This document shows positions 46,974-57,998 of a stretch of 64,000 nt of DNA, in pieces. The notes beneath the pieces were generated by a model. The model searched no databases, had not been told where the DNA came from, and was given only the letters and a program-made list of their open reading frames with translations. Source of the DNA: JBBINE01 sp037444025. Its GTDB lineage: Bacteria > Patescibacteriota > Minisyncoccia > UBA6257 > HR35. The DNA is taken from NCBI GenBank assembly GCA_037444025.1, contig JBBINE010000005.1:1-64000 (forward strand), read 5' to 3'. The stretch's first letter is position 1. Every line of letters starts with the position of its first letter. The translations under genes and the position numbers were made by a program.

Positions 46974-47371
46974 ATACCAAATTCTTTAGCTTCTAATTTA
47001 GAAGGAAACCAGATATCTATATTTTCATTAAAGCGAGGATTCATTTTATCTTCAACTACAAAAATTTGATCTCCAAAAAGAGATGGTATTTTTATTTTGG
47101 TTTCAAAGGGTAAAACATTAGAAGCAGCGATTCCCCATCTAGGAACAGAATTGTAAGCAGTTGTCCAAGGAGTATCATCAGTTTCATCAGGACTTGAAGA
47201 ATAGCCGGTTATAGTAAAAACTCTTATTTCTTTTCCTTTTTGGCTATTTAAGAATGAGTTTTTTTCATCAATTACTACAGTTTCCGCTATCGTTGGAGAA
47301 AAAACATAGTTGAAAATTGTCAATGACAACAAGAAGATAAAGGCTAAAGTTTTTATCGAATCACTTGACAT
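46940..47371 (-). CDS. 3D-domain exported protein
   Basis: A 143-residue protein with an N-terminal signal or anchor helix (about 7-27) and a 3D (Asp-Asp-Asp) domain: TGYSSSPDETDDT, then GIAASN, FVVEDKMN and IDIWF with the aspartates expected of the fold. These beta-barrel domains occur in lytic transglycosylases and Rpf-like proteins acting on peptidoglycan. Its last 34 bases overlap the MurE-like gene end on the opposite strand. Confidence 0.85.
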   Translation of the reverse strand: MSSDSIKTLAFIFLLSLTIFNYVFSPTIAETVVIDEKNSFLNSQKGKEIRVFTITGYSSSPDETDDTPWTTAYNSVPRWGIAASNVLPFETKIKIPSLFGDQIFVVEDKMNPRFNENIDIWFPSKLEAKEFGIHSDVLVEILP

Positions 47372-47407
47372 TTTTCTTTTCCGTTTATTAAATTTTCTAC
47401 AATTTAA

Positions 47408-47434
47408 AAAATCCCTTTATTCAAGGGATTTTCG
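47408..47434. terminator. intrinsic terminator-like hairpin
   Basis: AAAATCCCTT (47408-47417) pairs with AAGGGATTTT (47423-47432) around TATTC. The A- and T-flanked stem could work in either direction. It lies between the divergent 3D-domain gene and the 47602 gene. Confidence 0.6.
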
Positions 47435-47601
47435 AAATTTTAATTTTTATTTTAGTTTATACTTTAATTATAAATGATTTCTAATAATTTTGCAACTGAG
47501 AAATTAACATCTTAAATTTTGATTTTTTTAAAAAAATATTTTAAAATATTTAATAATAAACCAAGGAGGTCGTTAATTAAAAATAATTAAATTAAATTTA
47601 A
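47435..47601 (+). promoter_or_regulatory. long leader of the 47602 gene
   Basis: AT-rich stretch containing AAGGAGGTCGTTAATTAA (47563-47580). The AAGGAGGT part looks like a Shine-Dalgarno sequence but ends 31 bases before ATG, too far for direct use. The AGGTCGTTAA part recurs in the rplJ leader and, altered, before 63813. Confidence 0.4.
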
Positions 47602-48312
47602 ATGCCTGGTTATTCCACTTATCCTATACCCTTAGATTCTAATACCGCTGCTAGCGTCTTGGTTAATAATTTTGTTAACTTATATACTCTTCTCTACAAA
47701 GCTTTTATTAATTTCTTAGTAGCTTTGGTTATATTTTTGGTAGGTTGGGTGGTAGCCCTATTTATTAAATTTGTTATTGATAAAATATTAAGCGGATTTT
47801 CTTTAAAATCTAGTTTGGAAAAATTAGGACTTTCAAGATATTTTGAAAATTTTAGCTGGGAAGATGGTTTTCATAAAGTAGTTTCTGAAGTTGTTTTCTG
47901 GCTTATCTTTTCTGTTTTCCTGGTAACAGTTTTTGATGTTTTGGGTCTTAAAGCTGCTAGTCAATTTGTTATGAACGCATTAAGTTATGTTCCCTTAGCT
48001 GTTAGTGGAGCTTTAATTCTTTTGGTCGGTGTTATTTTAGGAGAAATTGCCCGTAAATTACTTTTAGGAGTTTTAAGAGGTTTAGAAAAAAGAAATGCTC
48101 ATTTTGTTGCTGCTTTGGTTAAATGGGCGATTGTCGTTTTTGCTCTCTTAGCTGCTTTAAATCAGTGGAATATTGCTCCTGAGTTTGTTAATATTTTAAC
48201 CATAGGTTTCTTTATATTTTTAGCTTTAGCTGGTGGTCTTTCTTTTGGACTTGGTGGCCAAGAATTAGCTAGGGATATCTTAGAGAACATGAGGAGAGAC
48301 TTAGGTAAATAA
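47602..48312 (+). CDS. conserved TM-helix (MscS-related) membrane protein
   Basis: A 236-residue protein with four to five hydrophobic helices, including LVALVIFLVGWVVALFIKFVI, and the glycine-rich GGLSFGLGGQELARDIL near the C-terminus. This is the pattern of the 'conserved TM helix' family related to the pore region of small mechanosensitive channels. It lacks the MscS cytoplasmic beta domain, so channel activity is unproven. It is a single gene with a long leader, ending just before the rRNA promoter. Confidence 0.8.
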   Translation: MPGYSTYPIPLDSNTAASVLVNNFVNLYTLLYKAFINFLVALVIFLVGWVVALFIKFVIDKILSGFSLKSSLEKLGLSRYFENFSWEDGFHKVVSEVVFWLIFSVFLVTVFDVLGLKAASQFVMNALSYVPLAVSGALILLVGVILGEIARKLLLGVLRGLEKRNAHFVAALVKWAIVVFALLAALNQWNIAPEFVNILTIGFFIFLALAGGLSFGLGGQELARDILENMRRDLGK

Positions 48313-48333
48313 AACCAGATTTAACTTTTACTA

Positions 48334-48361
48334 TTGACAAAAATTAAAAAGAATGTATAAT
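48334..48361 (+). promoter_or_regulatory. promoter of the 23S-5S rRNA operon
   Basis: Perfect TTGACA (48334-48339) and TATAAT (48356-48361) with a 16-base spacer, the only strong promoter upstream of the 23S gene. The leader that follows (48362-48541) is about 180 bases of AT-rich sequence without tRNA or 16S. Confidence 0.8.
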
Positions 48362-48541
48362 ATTTATTAAGTTAAGAATGATGCTAAGTTGAATTTAAAA
48401 GAGATAAGTTAAACTATCTTAATCTCGTCTTTATTATATAAAATCTAAAGTTCTAAGTTTAATTTTCATTTTTGAAAATGTTGTTTTGCTGTATTTAAAG
48501 CTTTCTAAAATTTTTTAAATAAAGATAGGAAATGATGAGTG

Positions 48542-48568
48542 AATTGATCTAATAACTCTGTCAGATGC
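48542..48568 (+). other. 5' arm of the pre-23S processing stem
   Basis: AATTGATCTAATAACTCTG (48542-48560) is complementary, with one mismatch, to the segment at about 51712-51730 beyond the 3' end of 23S. Together they form a long stem of the kind cut by RNase III. Confidence 0.75.
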
Positions 48569-51702
<3,134 letters not shown>

Positions 51703-51786
51703 GTATCTTGGCAGAGCTATTAGATCAATTGTAGAGATTAATTTTTAAAAAGGCAAAATATTTTAAAAGCTTTAAAAATAATTTAT

Positions 51787-51902
51787 CCCCCTGTGGTCGC
51801 ATGTTCTTGCTGGAACCACCTCTTTCCATTCCGAACAGATAGGTGAAACGGCAAGAAGCCGATGGTAGTGCTTTTGAGCGCAAGAGTAGGTACCGCAGGG
51901 GG
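51787..51902 (+). rRNA. 5S ribosomal RNA
   Basis: The terminal helix CCCCCTGTGG pairs with CCGCAGGGGG (51893-51902). Between them are the conserved GAACCACCTCTTTCCATTCC, CCGAACAG and AGAAGCCGATGGTAGT segments. It lies 85 bases after the 23S end and is followed by TTTT, a likely terminator using its own stem. Confidence 0.95.
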
Positions 51903-51935
51903 TTTTAAAATCTAAGAATATTTATCTAGAACTGG

Positions 51936-51941
51936 TATAAT
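51936..51941 (+). promoter_or_regulatory. extended -10 element of the 51950 gene
   Basis: TGGTATAAT (51933-51941) is an extended -10 sequence whose hexamer ends 8 bases before ATG (51950), pointing to a leaderless transcript separate from the rRNA operon. Confidence 0.5.
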
Positions 51942-51949
51942 TAAACTTA

Positions 51950-52654
51950 ATGACCAGAAGACAAAGAAAAAAAATAATATTTTTCTCTCTTTTCCTTTTT
52001 ATTGTGATATTAATCCCATCATCATTTTATTTATTTCATTTATTAAAAAATATTTTTCAGACAGAAGATAACTTACCCGAATTTTTACCTATTGTTGTTT
52101 ATCCAGTTGAAGTAGTGAAATACGATTCTTATATAGATCTTTTGGGATTGGTTGAAAATCCAAACCCTGATTTATCTCTTAAGAGAATAGAATATCAATT
52201 TCTATTTTTTGATAAAAAAAACAATCTTCGTTTCAAAAGCCAGGTAAAAAATACTTTTATTCCTAATTTAAGTAAAAGGTATTTAGTTGAAACAAATTTT
52301 TCCAAGCCAGAATTCGATATAGGTAAAGTGGAGTTATATGTTAATTATGATCCTAAAGATTTCTACAAAAAAAGTTTTGATAATATTCCTTTTAGTTACT
52401 ACAATATTGATCCTTCTGGTTATAGAAAAAACAATAGTATTACTTTGGATGTTTTTAATAGTTCTTATGCTGAATATAAAGATATTGAATTGATCTTAAT
52501 CCTTTTTAAGGATGATGAAATTATTTCTGTGGGGAGAACTGTTTTTTCTATCCAGGGACAAGAAAGCAAAACTGTTTTTGTATTTTTCCCTCCAAATTTA
52601 CCTTCTTTTAATGGTTATCAGATTTATTTTCAGAGAAACGTAGAAGAACTATGA
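51950..52654 (+). CDS. membrane-anchored hypothetical protein with beta-rich domain
   Basis: A 234-residue protein with a basic N-terminus (MTRRQRKK), one TM helix (about 11-33), and an extracellular region of regular beta-strand pattern (about 45-230) resembling two FxLYD- or Ig-like beta sandwiches. No family is certain. It overlaps trpS by 4 bases, so it is translated with it, but no functional link is evident. Confidence 0.7.
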   Translation: MTRRQRKKIIFFSLFLFIVILIPSSFYLFHLLKNIFQTEDNLPEFLPIVVYPVEVVKYDSYIDLLGLVENPNPDLSLKRIEYQFLFFDKKNNLRFKSQVKNTFIPNLSKRYLVETNFSKPEFDIGKVELYVNYDPKDFYKKSFDNIPFSYYNIDPSGYRKNNSITLDVFNSSYAEYKDIELILILFKDDEIISVGRTVFSIQGQESKTVFVFFPPNLPSFNGYQIYFQRNVEEL

Positions 52655-53625
52655 AAAGAATCTTAACAGGTATAAAACCAACAGGTAAAATTCATTTAGG
52701 TAACTATTTAGGTTTTATAAAAGATCTTCTTATTTTTCAAAAGAGATACGAAGTTTTTTTAATGATTGCTGATTTGCATGCCCAGACAATTCCTTATCAG
52801 CCCAAAGAATTAAAAAATAATGTTATTGAGTTAACTAAATCTTTGCTTGCTTTAGGAGTTGATCCACGTCAAAGCATTATTTTTAAACAATCTGATATTT
52901 CTGCTCACTTATATCTTTGTTGGTTTTTGAGTTGTTTATCTTATATAGGAGAATTGGAAAGAATGCATGAATTTAAGGAACAAAAAGAAAGATTTAAAAA
53001 AATAGGCGTAGGGGCTGGTATTTTACTTTACCCGGTTCTTCAAGCGGCTGATATCTTGATTTATAATGCTGATCTAGTTCCTGTAGGCAAAGATCAGATT
53101 CAGCATCTTGAATTAGCTAGAGAATTAGCTCGAAGATTTAATCAAAGATTTGGAAAAACCTTTAAGATACCCGAAGCCTATTTTAATCCTGAAACAGAAA
53201 AAATAATGAGTTTAGATGATCCAAGTAAGAAAATGTCTAAATCTTTACCTGAAGGTTGTCTTGAAATTTTTGCTTCAGCGAAAGAGATAAAAGATAAAAT
53301 ATTTAGATCTGTCACAGATTCAGAAAAAATTATCAAATATGATCCTCTTAAAAAACCTGGTATAAGTAATCTTATTATTATTTATAAACATTTAACTAAT
53401 AAGTCTATTGATGAAATAGAAAATGAATTTCGGGGATTGATGTATAATGATCTTAAAGAAAAAATTTATCTTAAGTTTATTCAATATTTTTCTTCAGCGC
53501 AGAGTAGATATCAACAAATAAAAGAGAAGGATGTTATTACCATTTTGGAGCAGGGGAAAAAGAAAGCAGAAAAAGTTGCTCAAGACAACCTTGCTAAAAT
53601 TTTTAAACTAGTTGGCTTAAAATAA
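52651..53625 (+). CDS. trpS: tryptophanyl-tRNA synthetase
   Basis: A class I synthetase of 324 residues, normal for the family. The HIGH-type motif is HLGN at 15-18 in KPTGKIHLGN, and KMSKS is exact at 194-198. The tryptophan pocket region GAGILLYPVLQAADILIY and PVGKDQIQHLELAR are intact. It overlaps the upstream gene by 4 bases. Confidence 0.96.
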   Translation: MKRILTGIKPTGKIHLGNYLGFIKDLLIFQKRYEVFLMIADLHAQTIPYQPKELKNNVIELTKSLLALGVDPRQSIIFKQSDISAHLYLCWFLSCLSYIGELERMHEFKEQKERFKKIGVGAGILLYPVLQAADILIYNADLVPVGKDQIQHLELARELARRFNQRFGKTFKIPEAYFNPETEKIMSLDDPSKKMSKSLPEGCLEIFASAKEIKDKIFRSVTDSEKIIKYDPLKKPGISNLIIIYKHLTNKSIDEIENEFRGLMYNDLKEKIYLKFIQYFSSAQSRYQQIKEKDVITILEQGKKKAEKVAQDNLAKIFKLVGLK

Positions 53626-53626
53626 A

Positions 53627-53655
53627 TTGACAAAAATTAAAAAATAAATTATAAT
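53627..53655 (+). promoter_or_regulatory. promoter of rplJ-rplL
   Basis: Perfect TTGACA (53627-53632) and TATAAT (53650-53655) with a 17-base spacer, beginning just after the trpS stop. Confidence 0.8.
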
Positions 53656-53688
53656 TAATTCAAGATTTTTAATTTTTAGCCGAAGAAA

Positions 53689-53714
53689 AGAGGTCGTTAA
53701 AAATCCTCTCGAGG
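53689..53714 (+). promoter_or_regulatory. rplJ leader hairpin and ribosome-binding site
   Basis: AGAGG (53689-53693) can pair with CCTCT (53705-53709) around TCGTTAAAAAT. A GAGG at 53711-53714 lies 4 bases before ATG and could act as the ribosome-binding site; CCT (53705-53707) could instead pair with the AGG of that site. Autoregulation by L10-L12 of this kind of leader is known in other bacteria; here it is inference. Confidence 0.4.
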
Positions 53715-53718
53715 CAAA

Positions 53719-54222
53719 ATGAAAAACAAAAAGGATAAACAAGAGATAGTAAGACAACTTAGAAATAGATTTGAAAAAGCTAAAGGCTATATTTTAATTA
53801 ATCTATCTAATTTAAAAGGAAATTCTCAATTTTTGCTTAAAGAAATTCTTAAAAGTCAAAATTCTTTATTTCAAGTAGTCAAAAAAACACTAATCTACAA
53901 AGCTAATCCTAATTTTCCTTTTAAAGATGAAGAAACCAAAATTCCTTTTGGTTTAATTTGGGAGTTTGATGAAAATTTAAATTCTTTTAGAGCTTTAAAA
54001 ATACTTAAAGAAAAAGATTTAGAAGTTAATATTGTGAGTGGTTATTTTAAAGGTAGAGTGTTAAAAACTGAAGATGTTGTTCGTTTTTCAGAATTACCTT
54101 CAAAAGATCAATTGATCTCTAATCTTGTTTATTCTTTGAAAGGTTTGAGTCATAGACTTAATTTTACTCTTGCTTTTCCTTTGAAAAAATTAGTTTCCAC
54201 TTTGTCGTTAATTAAAAAATAA
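53719..54222 (+). CDS. rplJ: 50S ribosomal protein L10
   Basis: A 167-residue stalk base protein that binds 23S rRNA and holds L7/L12 dimers. It has the family start (KKDKQEIVRQLRNRFEKAKG), the GNSQFLLKEILKS and VVKKTLIYKA region, and a C-terminal helix (about 130-165) for L12 binding. Order rplJ-rplL with its own strong promoter is standard; rplK-rplA are not upstream. Confidence 0.93.
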   Translation: MKNKKDKQEIVRQLRNRFEKAKGYILINLSNLKGNSQFLLKEILKSQNSLFQVVKKTLIYKANPNFPFKDEETKIPFGLIWEFDENLNSFRALKILKEKDLEVNIVSGYFKGRVLKTEDVVRFSELPSKDQLISNLVYSLKGLSHRLNFTLAFPLKKLVSTLSLIKK

Positions 54223-54227
54223 AAAAT

Positions 54228-54247
54228 GATTTCGTTAAAGCGAAATC
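54228..54247 (+). promoter_or_regulatory. hairpin between rplJ and rplL
   Basis: GATTTCG (54228-54234) pairs with CGAAATC (54241-54247) around TTAAAG. No T-run follows, so it is more likely a translation or processing element than a terminator. It ends 13 bases before the rplL ATG. Confidence 0.5.
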
Positions 54248-54260
54248 TAAATTTAGTCAA

Positions 54261-54644
54261 ATGGTAGAAAAAGTTCAAAAGATAATCGATGAAATTTCTA
54301 GTTTGACTGTAGTCGAACTTAATGAATTGATTAAAGCTTTGGAAGATAAATTTGGGGTTAGTGCTGCTACTGCTTTTATTCCTTCAGTTTCAGTAAGCGT
54401 TGGTTCTGAAACAAAATCAGAAGAAGGTAAAAGTGAATTTGATATTCATCTTGTTAGTTCTGGAGAGAATAAAATCCAGGTAATAAAAATTTTAAGAGAA
54501 ATTGATCCCAACTTATCGTTGAAAGATGCTAAAGATTTAGTTGATAATCCTCCGCAAAAAATTGCTGAAAAAGTAGAAAAAAGTAAAGCTGAGGAATTCA
54601 AGAAAAAATTTGAAGAAGTTGGAGCTAAAGTTGAATTAAAATAA
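54261..54644 (+). CDS. rplL: 50S ribosomal protein L7/L12
   Basis: A 127-residue stalk protein that recruits translation factors. The N-terminal dimerisation domain (VEKVQKIIDEISSLTVVELNELIKA region), a serine/glutamate-rich hinge (about 45-60) and the C-terminal domain with KIQVIKILREI, LSLKDAKDLVD and PPQKIAEKVEK are all present. Confidence 0.95.
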   Translation: MVEKVQKIIDEISSLTVVELNELIKALEDKFGVSAATAFIPSVSVSVGSETKSEEGKSEFDIHLVSSGENKIQVIKILREIDPNLSLKDAKDLVDNPPQKIAEKVEKSKAEEFKKKFEEVGAKVELK

Positions 54645-54661
54645 ATCAGTTTTTAGATTTT

Positions 54662-55684
54662 TTAGAAAAAAACACATCCATTATTCTTGTACCAAGCTGG
54701 TGTTCCATATTCAAAGTGCCAACTTTCTTTGCTAAACCTTCTAAAGCCGGCCTGACACATAATTTCTTCAAGTTGTTTCCAATCTTGTTTTCTTTTAAGT
54801 ATTTCTATTCTACCTCTTGGATTCTTAACAGCAAGGTTGACATCTACTGCTAAGCCAAAATTATGATTTGATCTTCCTGGTCTAGCTACTGGTTTGATTC
54901 TTCTTCCAGCTTGATATTGTTCATATAATATTTTTTGTTCTTCTATACTTCTGTAACTACTATTTATATAAAGAATATAATTTTTATTTCTATCTTTTGC
55001 TTCTTTCCCGGCTTTTTGAAGACGTCGAACCAAGAGATAATGAATTCTCATCTGTTTTTTTGAAAGGACAATACCATTTAGTTCGAGTGATTTTTTTGCT
55101 AGGGGAGAACTTGCTTTTACGGTAAAAGGTTTGCCTTTTACTTGCTCTAACAGAACTAGGTCAGTGCCTTTGTTAAAATTTCTAGTAAATGTAGAAGCAT
55201 CTAATCCAGAGATATTTAAATCTTCTCCCGTAAAAACAGCTTTGATAGCAATAATTGCATCCCTGAAGAAGACCTTAATTTTTGTTCCTATAGATTGTTG
55301 ACTATCTGGTAAATACTCTTCATCTATTTCTGGTTCCGCTTCCATATCTTCTATCTTTACCTTAACCTTCACCACCGGGATAATCAATTTATTTTCTTGG
55401 AATATCTCAGGATTAACTAATTGTAAAATGGAAGGGAAAATAAAAAGAATAATCAATCCTATCAAAGCACTTTTCATCATCTCTTTTCCTCTTCTGCCAC
55501 CAGGAGAAAAATTAATAGGTGAAGTCTCTAATAAATACTTAATAGCTCCCAACAAAAAATAAAGGAAATCCAAAGCTAAAAAAATAACTAAAATCAAATT
55601 ATAAAAACTCTGAAGACAAGCAATTAAATTTTCACATCTTGAGATGGAAATTATTTGTGAAGGACTTAATAAATCAAATTTCAT
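54662..55684 (-). CDS. VirB2-like membrane domain fused to VanY-type D,D-carboxypeptidase
   Basis: A 340-residue protein. Residues 1-110 hold two TM helices (about 28-52 and 70-90) with the pattern of VirB2/TrbC-like pilins, including GRRGKEMMKSALIGLIILF. A linker follows. The C-terminal VanY peptidase has SNHNFGLAVD (272-281, zinc ligands H274 and D281) and SWHFEYG (H323). VanY enzymes trim D-Ala from wall peptides. The first 110 residues and their DNA are identical to those of the upstream neighbour. The start overlaps that gene by 4 bases (ATGA). Confidence 0.85.
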   Translation of the reverse strand: MKFDLLSPSQIISISRCENLIACLQSFYNLILVIFLALDFLYFLLGAIKYLLETSPINFSPGGRRGKEMMKSALIGLIILFIFPSILQLVNPEIFQENKLIIPVVKVKVKIEDMEAEPEIDEEYLPDSQQSIGTKIKVFFRDAIIAIKAVFTGEDLNISGLDASTFTRNFNKGTDLVLLEQVKGKPFTVKASSPLAKKSLELNGIVLSKKQMRIHYLLVRRLQKAGKEAKDRNKNYILYINSSYRSIEEQKILYEQYQAGRRIKPVARPGRSNHNFGLAVDVNLAVKNPRGRIEILKRKQDWKQLEEIMCQAGFRRFSKESWHFEYGTPAWYKNNGCVFF

Positions 55685-55685
55685 T
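55356..55685. repeat. 330-base direct repeat, copy 1
   Basis: By eye this segment is identical over its length to 56528-56857. It encodes the N-terminal 110 residues of the VanY-type protein. Copy 2 lies 842 bases away in the same direction. Confidence 0.85.
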
Positions 55686-56856
55686 TATTTTTTAAAAAAG
55701 TATTCAATTTGTCCTCGGAGGGAATCGAACCCCCAACCTCGTGGTCCGAAGCCACGCGCTCTTCCAATTGAGCTACGAGGACATTTGTAAAAATTTCATG
55801 TATTAATTTTAAAACAAGATTGGTATTTTCAAGGGATTCTCCTATTTTTGTTTTTATGGCTTTTTTTGGTTTTATTCTGAACCATTTTTTGCATGTTTCC
55901 TTAGGATCTCCTGCGCAACGACAAATTTGTGGTCCTCTACTCCATACTGACCACGCACCAAAACTACCCTTAGAACCCAAAAATTTATCTAAGGCTAATA
56001 CTATATTAACATCAGGATTTTGTAAAATTTTTACACACTTTAAATACATATTCTTTGCTTCTCTTTTAACTCGACAATTAAAATTCTTTCCTGAAAAAAG
56101 TATTTCAGGTTCGCAACTTTCTCCGCGCAAGAGTCGGCTTTTTATATAACTTGTATAATGTGTTACCGTCATATTTATTTGAAACAAACCAATGGAAAAA
56201 GGTTCCCCAGTTTGTTTTACTCCACTAGGACCAACGCATCTATCTGTTGTTGATATAGCCTCTGGTCTTCCACCCGATTCTTTATAACATATCAAAGAAA
56301 ATAGTTTTACTATCGTTTCTATTTGAAGGTCTGAATATCCTCTTGCTTTTAATGGTTTTTCCATTTTTTCTTTAAGATTAGACGGCAAACACTCGTCGTT
56401 TATAGGCATAACTCCTCTACCTATTCTGTTCCCACAATCTGAAGGCGTGACATTTTGGTATTCTATTGTATCCTCAGGTATATCAGTTCCTGGTACTTCT
56501 CCTTTTGAAAGGTCGTATTTAACTTTTTTTACCTTAACCTTCACCACCGGGATAATCAATTTATTTTCTTGGAATATCTCAGGATTAACTAATTGTAAAA
56601 TGGAAGGGAAAATAAAAAGAATAATCAATCCTATCAAAGCACTTTTCATCATCTCTTTTCCTCTTCTGCCACCAGGAGAAAAATTAATAGGTGAAGTCTC
56701 TAATAAATACTTAATAGCTCCCAACAAAAAATAAAGGAAATCCAAAGCTAAAAAAATAACTAAAATCAAATTATAAAAACTCTGAAGACAAGCAATTAAA
56801 TTTTCACATCTTGAGATGGAAATTATTTGTGAAGGACTTAATAAATCAAATTTCAT
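55681..56856 (-). CDS. VirB2-like membrane domain fused to lysozyme-like transglycosylase
   Basis: A 391-residue frame. Residues 1-110 are the same VirB2-like two-helix domain as in the next gene. The rest is a lytic transglycosylase/lysozyme-like domain with catalytic E193 in CYKESGG, then SIGLFQINMT and paired cysteines. Such enzymes open peptidoglycan for secretion machines (VirB1). The frame continues through the whole tRNA-Arg gene (residues about 359-383 are tRNA sequence) before stopping in the ATGA shared with the next gene. The true C-terminus may be changed by tRNA processing. Confidence 0.8.
   Translation of the reverse strand: MKFDLLSPSQIISISRCENLIACLQSFYNLILVIFLALDFLYFLLGAIKYLLETSPINFSPGGRRGKEMMKSALIGLIILFIFPSILQLVNPEIFQENKLIIPVVKVKVKKVKYDLSKGEVPGTDIPEDTIEYQNVTPSDCGNRIGRGVMPINDECLPSNLKEKMEKPLKARGYSDLQIETIVKLFSLICYKESGGRPEAISTTDRCVGPSGVKQTGEPFSIGLFQINMTVTHYTSYIKSRLLRGESCEPEILFSGKNFNCRVKREAKNMYLKCVKILQNPDVNIVLALDKFLGSKGSFGAWSVWSRGPQICRCAGDPKETCKKWFRIKPKKAIKTKIGESLENTNLVLKLIHEIFTNVLVAQLEERVASDHEVGGSIPSEDKLNTFLKNK
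55710..55782 (-). tRNA. tRNA-Arg(UCG), inside a coding frame
   Basis: Acceptor GTCCTCG/CGAGGAC, D stem GCTC/GAGC, anticodon stem CGTGG/CCACG with loop CTTCGGA (anticodon TCG, codon CGA), T stem GGGGG/CCCTC with TTCGATT, discriminator A. It lies on the same strand as, and within, the reading frame of the transglycosylase gene. CCA is not encoded. Confidence 0.92.
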
Positions 56857-56857
56857 T
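56528..56857. repeat. 330-base direct repeat, copy 2
   Basis: Identical by eye to 55356-55685. It encodes the first 110 residues of the transglycosylase fusion. Outside the repeat the two genes share nothing obvious. Confidence 0.85.
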
Positions 56858-56879
56858 CGTTAATATTTTAAATTTTAAT

Positions 56880-57884
56880 CTACAATTTTTTTCTACTTAC
56901 TTTTTCATATAAATAAATAAGCCAATAAGAATTTTTAAACCTATAATCTACAGCTGGGCAAAGTTTAACTAAGCTCCCCCCAAAACCTTTTTTAAATTGG
57001 GACAAACCATACCAGGGGTGAGAAGAATTTTCTTTCCTAGCTATTCCCCAAAAATTATAAAAATAACATTTTCTTTTTTGAGCTTCTTTTATTATTTCCC
57101 ATTGCAATTTATAATTTATTGGTTCTTTCACCGGGTAAGAGGCAGAATGATGATAAAAAGCATTTCGATGAGAAAAAATAACAATAGCAGCTGAAACATA
57201 ATCTACCTCTATCTTGCCTAAAAAAAGTAAAGCTTTATTTCCTTTGTTAAAAATTTCAAATTCTTTAAAAATAAATTCTTTTGAGTAGGGAATAAATTTT
57301 TTTCTTCTTGCTAAATCTTCATAAATTTTCCAAAAAATATCTAATTTGCTTTGATCGTTTGTTTTTTCAATTTCTAAAAATGGTTTTTTGAGTGAATCAA
57401 GAACTAATTTTTTGTGGCTAGAATTCATTTCTTTGATCATATCTTCATCTTTTTGTATTTTTTTTAACCAAAAATTTTCACTAACAGCATAAGTCGGAGC
57501 TAAAATAAAACCGAGTTTTTTAAAGGTTGATATTTTATCATCGCTTTCTATAGGGTTGATTCTTAAAAATTTATATTTGTGATTATATTTCTGCTCTTTT
57601 AAAAAATTGATCATTAATTTCAGTGCTTCTTCTAGGTATTGTTCTTTAATTACTGGGCCATGGTGGATTACCAACCCATTTCTTTTGCCCTTGTAGCCGA
57701 CTAATTGACATATACCAACTAATTCTTTGCTTTCTTTAAGAAAAAAGCCTAATCTCAAAACTTCTCTGCCTAAACTTTTTTCTATTTCTCCGTATTCAAA
57801 ATCTTGTAAAAAACTGATATATTGATTATCATCTAAAAATTCGTTCCATTTTTCTTTATTGATTGATTTTTCGATTGTTAACAT
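56880..57884 (-). CDS. FemAB-family peptidoglycan bridge aminoacyltransferase
   Basis: A 334-residue protein of the FemX/FemAB type with two GNAT-like halves: FLQDFEYGEIEKSLGREVLRLG near the N-terminus and a C-terminal half with VSAAIVIFSHRNAFYHHSAS and NFWGIARKENSSHPWYGLSQFKKGFGG, typical of the family. These enzymes add amino acids from aminoacyl-tRNA to the lipid II side chain. It suggests branched or bridged peptidoglycan; the amino acid is unknown. A minus-strand TATAAT lies in the 98-base upstream gap. Confidence 0.9.
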   Translation of the reverse strand: MLTIEKSINKEKWNEFLDDNQYISFLQDFEYGEIEKSLGREVLRLGFFLKESKELVGICQLVGYKGKRNGLVIHHGPVIKEQYLEEALKLMINFLKEQKYNHKYKFLRINPIESDDKISTFKKLGFILAPTYAVSENFWLKKIQKDEDMIKEMNSSHKKLVLDSLKKPFLEIEKTNDQSKLDIFWKIYEDLARRKKFIPYSKEFIFKEFEIFNKGNKALLFLGKIEVDYVSAAIVIFSHRNAFYHHSASYPVKEPINYKLQWEIIKEAQKRKCYFYNFWGIARKENSSHPWYGLSQFKKGFGGSLVKLCPAVDYRFKNSYWLIYLYEKVSRKKL

Positions 57885-57962
57885 TTTTTATTAGCTATTT
57901 TTTATATTATAAAAAAATATACTAAAATGAAATTAGAACCGACACCATCTGGCATCTTCTTT

Positions 57963-57998
57963 ATGGCTATAGAGGAAATATCTATAGCCATTTTTTTA
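57963..57998 (+). terminator. strong plus-strand terminator with no known plus-strand gene
   Basis: ATGGCTATAGA (57963-57973) pairs perfectly with TCTATAGCCAT (57981-57991) around GGAAATA, followed by a T-run to 57998. Genes on both sides run leftward, so the T-run faces the wrong way for them. A 28-codon plus-strand frame starts at ATG 57927 and reads through the hairpin; it could equally be a small RNA. Confidence 0.6.

Noticed and set aside
47563..47570. AAGGAGGT as the ribosome-binding site of the 47602 gene
   Set aside because: It ends 31 bases before ATG, too far for a normal Shine-Dalgarno interaction.
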